This document shows positions 13,835 through 16,422 of a stretch of DNA of 16,422 bases, in pieces (position 1 is the stretch's first letter; every line of letters begins with the position of its first letter). The DNA lies in NCBI GenBank assembly GCA_016711225.1, contig JADJTK010000053.1:1-16422 (forward strand). Reading direction: 5' to 3'. Both the position numbers and the translations under genes were made by a program. This DNA is from Opitutaceae bacterium. GTDB lineage: Bacteria > Verrucomicrobiota > Verrucomicrobiia > Opitutales > Opitutaceae. The notes under the pieces are model-generated. The model saw nothing but the letters and a program-made list of their open reading frames with translations, ran no database searches and was not told where the DNA came from.

Positions 13835-14716
13835 TCAGTCCTCCTCGTCCCCGCCGCGGCGACGAGAGGCACCGGCGCTGGCCGGTGAGGGCGGCAAAGC
13901 GCCTCGAAATCAGCGCGCTGCAGCTCGTACGATGAGCGGATCGATGGCGCCCTCAGGATTTGCGAGGAGACTGTAGAGGTAAGCCCGATACGATGATCGG
14001 TGCAGCGGTTCTGTGGAAAGCTGTAGGTGCGGATGCGCTCACTGCGGTCGCCGGTGCCGATCTGGCTGCGACGTTGCGCGGCGTATTTGGCGCGCTCCTT
14101 CTCCTCCTCAAGCTGGGTAGGCGCGAACGCAGCACGGCCATCGCGCTGGCCTTGTTCTTCATCTGCGAACGGCCATCGGCGCAATAGACCAGCAGTCGGT
14201 GGGCTTGTGAATGATGCGCACCGCAGAATCGGTGATGTTCACGCCCTGGCCGCCGGGACCGCTGGCACGTTGCGATCTCCAAATCCTGGGGATCGATCTT
14301 CAAGTCGACTTCTTCGGCCTCCGGCAACACCGCCACCGTGACCGTGGAGGTGTGGATGCCCCGCTAGCCTCGGTGACGGGGACGCGCTGCACGCGATGGA
14401 CGCCGCTCTCGAGCAGGCTGCCTTGTAGACGTCGCTGCCGCTGATGGGGAAGATGGCCTCGCGGTAGCCGCCGCGCTCGCTCGGGCTGGTGCTGAGCGGC
14501 TCGAACTTCCAGCCGCGGTTGTCCGCGTACTTCTGGTAGACGCGGACGAGGGCGCTGCCCCTCGTCAAATTTCTCCAGCAGGGCCCCGAGGCGTTGTTGC
14601 TCGCGGGTGACGTCGGCGGCGCGGCGCAGGTTGGAGTAGAAACCCGGATCGGCCATCTGCGCGTCGAGTTCTTCTTTGCGCCGGAGGAAGGGCGCGATGT
14701 CGGGCAGTGCGGGCAT
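13835..14716 (-). CDS. prfA: Peptide chain release factor 1, frameshifted and with an internal deletion
   Basis: RF1 recognises UAA/UAG stop codons and releases the peptide. ATG 14716 begins M-P-A-L-P-D-I-A-P-F-L-R-R-K-E-E-L; domain 1 reads to L-L-E-K-F-D-E-G (about 14560). The next recognisable part is V-R-V-Y-Q-K-Y-A-D-N-R-G-W-K-F, then S-G-V-H-R-V-Q-R-V-P-V-T-E-A-S. Its P-V-T tripeptide identifies RF1 rather than RF2 (S-P-F). G-P-G-G-Q-G-V-N-I-T-D-S-A-V carries the catalytic GGQ, and R-T-Y-S-F-P-Q-N-R-C-T-D-H-R-I-G-L-T is the conserved C-terminal block. About 65 residues between those parts are missing, including the R-A-G-T-G-G-D-E-A segment, so 294 codons remain against about 360. At least five frame changes, including about four bases lost just before GGQ. 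The stop at 13835-13837 (D-E-E-D-stop) is the best guess. Confidence 0.85.
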
Positions 14717-14824
14717 GTCGGCGGGCCGGTGGGAAAATGTGCGTTGCGGAGGCGTGGAGATGGGGCTTTCTGCGGGGAACGCAAGGCCGCGGCCGTCTCC
14801 GAGCCGCGGCGCGTCGCTCCGCCC

Positions 14825-15838
14825 ATGGCCACCACGCTGTTCACGCAAAACATCATCGCCTGCATCTGGGATTTCGACAAGACGCTCATCCCCGAGTACA
14901 TGCAGACCCCGTTGTTCCGGCGGTTCGGGATCGTGGAGCAGGACTTCTGGCACGAGACCAACGCCCTGATCGAGATATACCGGAAACGCGGCTACCACGT
15001 GTCGGGAGAAAACGGTTACCTCAACCACCTGCTCACCTGCGTGATGCACGGCAAGCTGCGCGGCTTGAACAACCGCATCCTGCGCGAATGCGGCCGCGAG
15101 ATCCGCTTCTACCCGGGGCTGCCGGAGTTCTTCCCCGCGGCGCGCGAATGGGTGCAGGAGAAGCCCGAGTTCGCCCGGCACGAGATCAAACTCGAACACT
15201 ACATCGTGAGCACCGGCCTGGCGGAGATGGTGCGCGGCAGCGCGATCGCCCCCTATGTCGACGGGATCTGGGGCTGCGGAATTCATCGAGAACCCTGCCC
15301 CGGGCTTCGTGGGACAGGAGTTCGAGATCGAGGCCGAGGCAGAGATCGCCCAGATCGGGGCGGTGATCGACAACACCACCAAGACGCGCGCGCTGTTCGA
15401 GATCAACAAAGGGCACCAACAAGAACGCCGAGATCGACGTAAACGCCAACATCGCCCCGGAAGACCGGCGTATTCCGTTCCAGAACATGATCTACATCGC
15501 CGACGGCCCGCGACATCCCGAGTTTTTCGGTGGTGAAGAACGGGAGGCAAGGGGCTACGCGGTGCTACAACCGGACGTGGCCGCCGAGTTCCGAAACAGA
15601 ACGGCCGTCTGCGGCCAGGTGGGCCGCATCGACCACCACCTGACCCGGCCGACTACACCCCTCACCAGCCCGACGGCGTCTGGCTCAAAACACACATCCA
15701 GCGCATGTGCTCGCGCATCGTGGCCGACCGCACGCCGTCTCCCAACGTGTCCCGCCCGCCGGCTGGCACCTCAACGACAAGCCTGAGAAAACCCCTGCGA
15801 CGCCCAAGGGCGTACGGGGGAGTTTCCTGGCAGAATAG
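14825..15838 (+). CDS. HAD-superfamily phosphatase, frameshifted
   Basis: HAD hydrolases use an aspartyl-phosphate intermediate to remove phosphate. Motif I is I-W-D16-F-D18-K-T20-L, with the nucleophile and acid/base Asp pair. ATG 14825 is the natural start. The uninterrupted part runs about 150 residues and includes Y-I-V-S-T-G-L-A-E-M-V-R-G, the motif II/cap junction. Other frames follow: E-F-I-E-N-P-A-P-G-F-V-G-Q-E-F, then K-T-R-A-L-F-E-I-N-K-G, then Y-I-A-D-G-P-S-D-I-P-S-F (motif IV, acidic metal-binding residues), then V-W-L-K-T-H-I-Q-R-M and a tail ending at TAG 15836-15838. Frame changes lie near 15280, 15407, 15507, 15550, 15590 and 15740. About 338 codons. It resembles phosphoserine-phosphatase-like members, but the substrate is unknown. 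Divergent from prfA, 108 bp apart. Confidence 0.82.
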
Positions 15839-15858
15839 CCGGGCGGTAGCTTCGCCGA

Positions 15859-16422
15859 TCAGGCGAACCACCGCCCCGGGATCGACCCCTCCCAGATCCG
15901 CACGCCCACAGATCCTCCGCCCCCGGCGCGCGAAGAGGAGAACCTGCGACCGCTACGGGCTGAGCACGATACGCGCGCGCCATCGGCGTGCGCTCGGCAA
16001 TGCTCGCAGCAATCTGGCTACGCCGCAGGTCGCGGGCGATGTTGACCACCCGCTGGGCAATTGGCGGCTTACCCGCGGCACCCGGCCCGAAGTGACCGAC
16101 CCGACACCCGCATTCCACGCCATGGCGATGTTGAAGGTCGTGGCCGGCAGGCCCTGCCGTTGCGGTTCAGGAGCAGATCAAGCGTAATGCGCCAAGGCAA
16201 CCTCGTCCGCATGAGCCCGCACCAACGCGCTCCGGAACAGCTTACGCGTGTGCATCCGCCACGTCGAATGGCCGGAACTGATAAGCGCCCAATTCCCCAT
16301 GGGATCAGGCGCTCCGGGCTATTCCGGATTCCTCGATCATCGGTGGATGGCCTGGAGCGTTTCCCATCGCTCACCAACACCCAGGCTGCCTGCGATGCCA
16401 CCCAGCACCATGGCGATCAGGA
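15859..16422 (-). CDS. Lysozyme/transglycosylase-like protein, partial and frameshifted
   Basis: Pieces of one protein can be read in order on the minus strand: L-I-A-M-V-L-G-G-I-A-G-S-L-G-V-G-E-R (a hydrophobic, possibly signal, segment at the right edge), W-E-T-L-Q-A-I-H, H-G-E-L-G-A-Y-Q-F-R (about 16265-16300), S-T-W-R-M-H-T, A-H-A-D-E-V-A-L-A-H-Y, F-N-I-A-M-A-W-N-A-G-V and A-Q-R-V-V-N-I-A-R-D-L. An early Glu in G-E-L-G-A-Y-Q-F and the later N-I-A-x-A-W-N-x-G suggest the lysozyme-like fold of peptidoglycan lytic enzymes (inference). The frame changes at least four times in 350 bp. The gene begins beyond the right edge. The 3' end is uncertain: a TGA at 15859-15861 is one candidate, and another minus frame stays open to 15771. 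Confidence 0.5.
16055..16083. repeat. Short repeat shared with 11357-11383, copy B
   Basis: gggcaattggc, then acccgcggcaccc after a 5-nt spacer. This copy overlaps the lysozyme-like gene, just where its frame is lost, so either the repeat inserted there or the similarity is partly chance. Confidence 0.3.

Noticed and set aside
14300..15550. 416-aa minus-strand open frame
   Set aside because: Only its last part (from 14716) is RF1; the upstream portion is antisense to the HAD gene.
15662..15871. 69-aa minus-strand frame
   Set aside because: Most of it is antisense to the 3' end of the HAD gene.

Overview
The window is high-GC bacterial DNA that looks like Verrucomicrobiota, most likely an Opitutaceae relative. 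This is inference from content: a small secreted protein with a PEP-CTERM tail, a stand-alone bacterial SET-domain protein, a GH94 disaccharide phosphorylase, a BLUF photoreceptor, few recognisable Shine-Dalgarno sequences, and several families of short dispersed intergenic palindromes. No rRNA, tRNA, CRISPR array, transposase or phage gene was seen.

Layout. 1-763 (-): 5' part of a secreted NHL-repeat protein running off the left edge. 764-2596: gene-poor DNA with palindromic terminator-like hairpins, an uncertain coding fragment and a decayed alpha/beta hydrolase. 2597-6106 (-): GH94 phosphorylase, recR and ybaB, transcribed ybaB to recR to GH94. 6330-8592: a GNAT acetyltransferase and an NAD(P)-binding SDR-like protein (both -), the latter divergent from a DJ-1/PfpI protein (+). 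8992-11805: SET-domain protein (+), BLUF protein (-), PEP-CTERM protein (+) and a small unidentified protein (+). 11953-14716: prmC and prfA (both -), with a Nim/pyridoxamine-phosphate-oxidase-like gene on the opposite strand between them. 14825-15838 (+): HAD phosphatase. 15859-16422 (-): part of a lysozyme/transglycosylase-like protein.

How the genes work together. YbaB-RecR is a conserved DNA-maintenance pair. PrfA (RF1) and PrmC form a translation-termination pair, because PrmC methylates the Gln of the RF1 GGQ loop. GH94 carries out intracellular phosphorolysis of a beta-linked disaccharide. BLUF senses blue light. The rest look like independent single-gene units.

The most important caution is sequence quality. 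Every gene between about 5.8 and 11.8 kb is uninterrupted. Nearly every gene on both flanks (NHL protein, hydrolase, GH94, recR, prmC, nim-like, prfA, HAD, lysozyme-like) is broken by small frameshifts although its protein sequence is otherwise well preserved, and prfA also lacks about 65 codons. Because prfA, prmC and recR are affected together, base-level or assembly error is more likely than real gene death, except perhaps for the hydrolase at 1321-2143. I found no convincing new multi-gene system. The best leads are the folded leader directly before the GH94 start, the SET-domain protein, the single-domain BLUF protein and the dispersed palindrome families.
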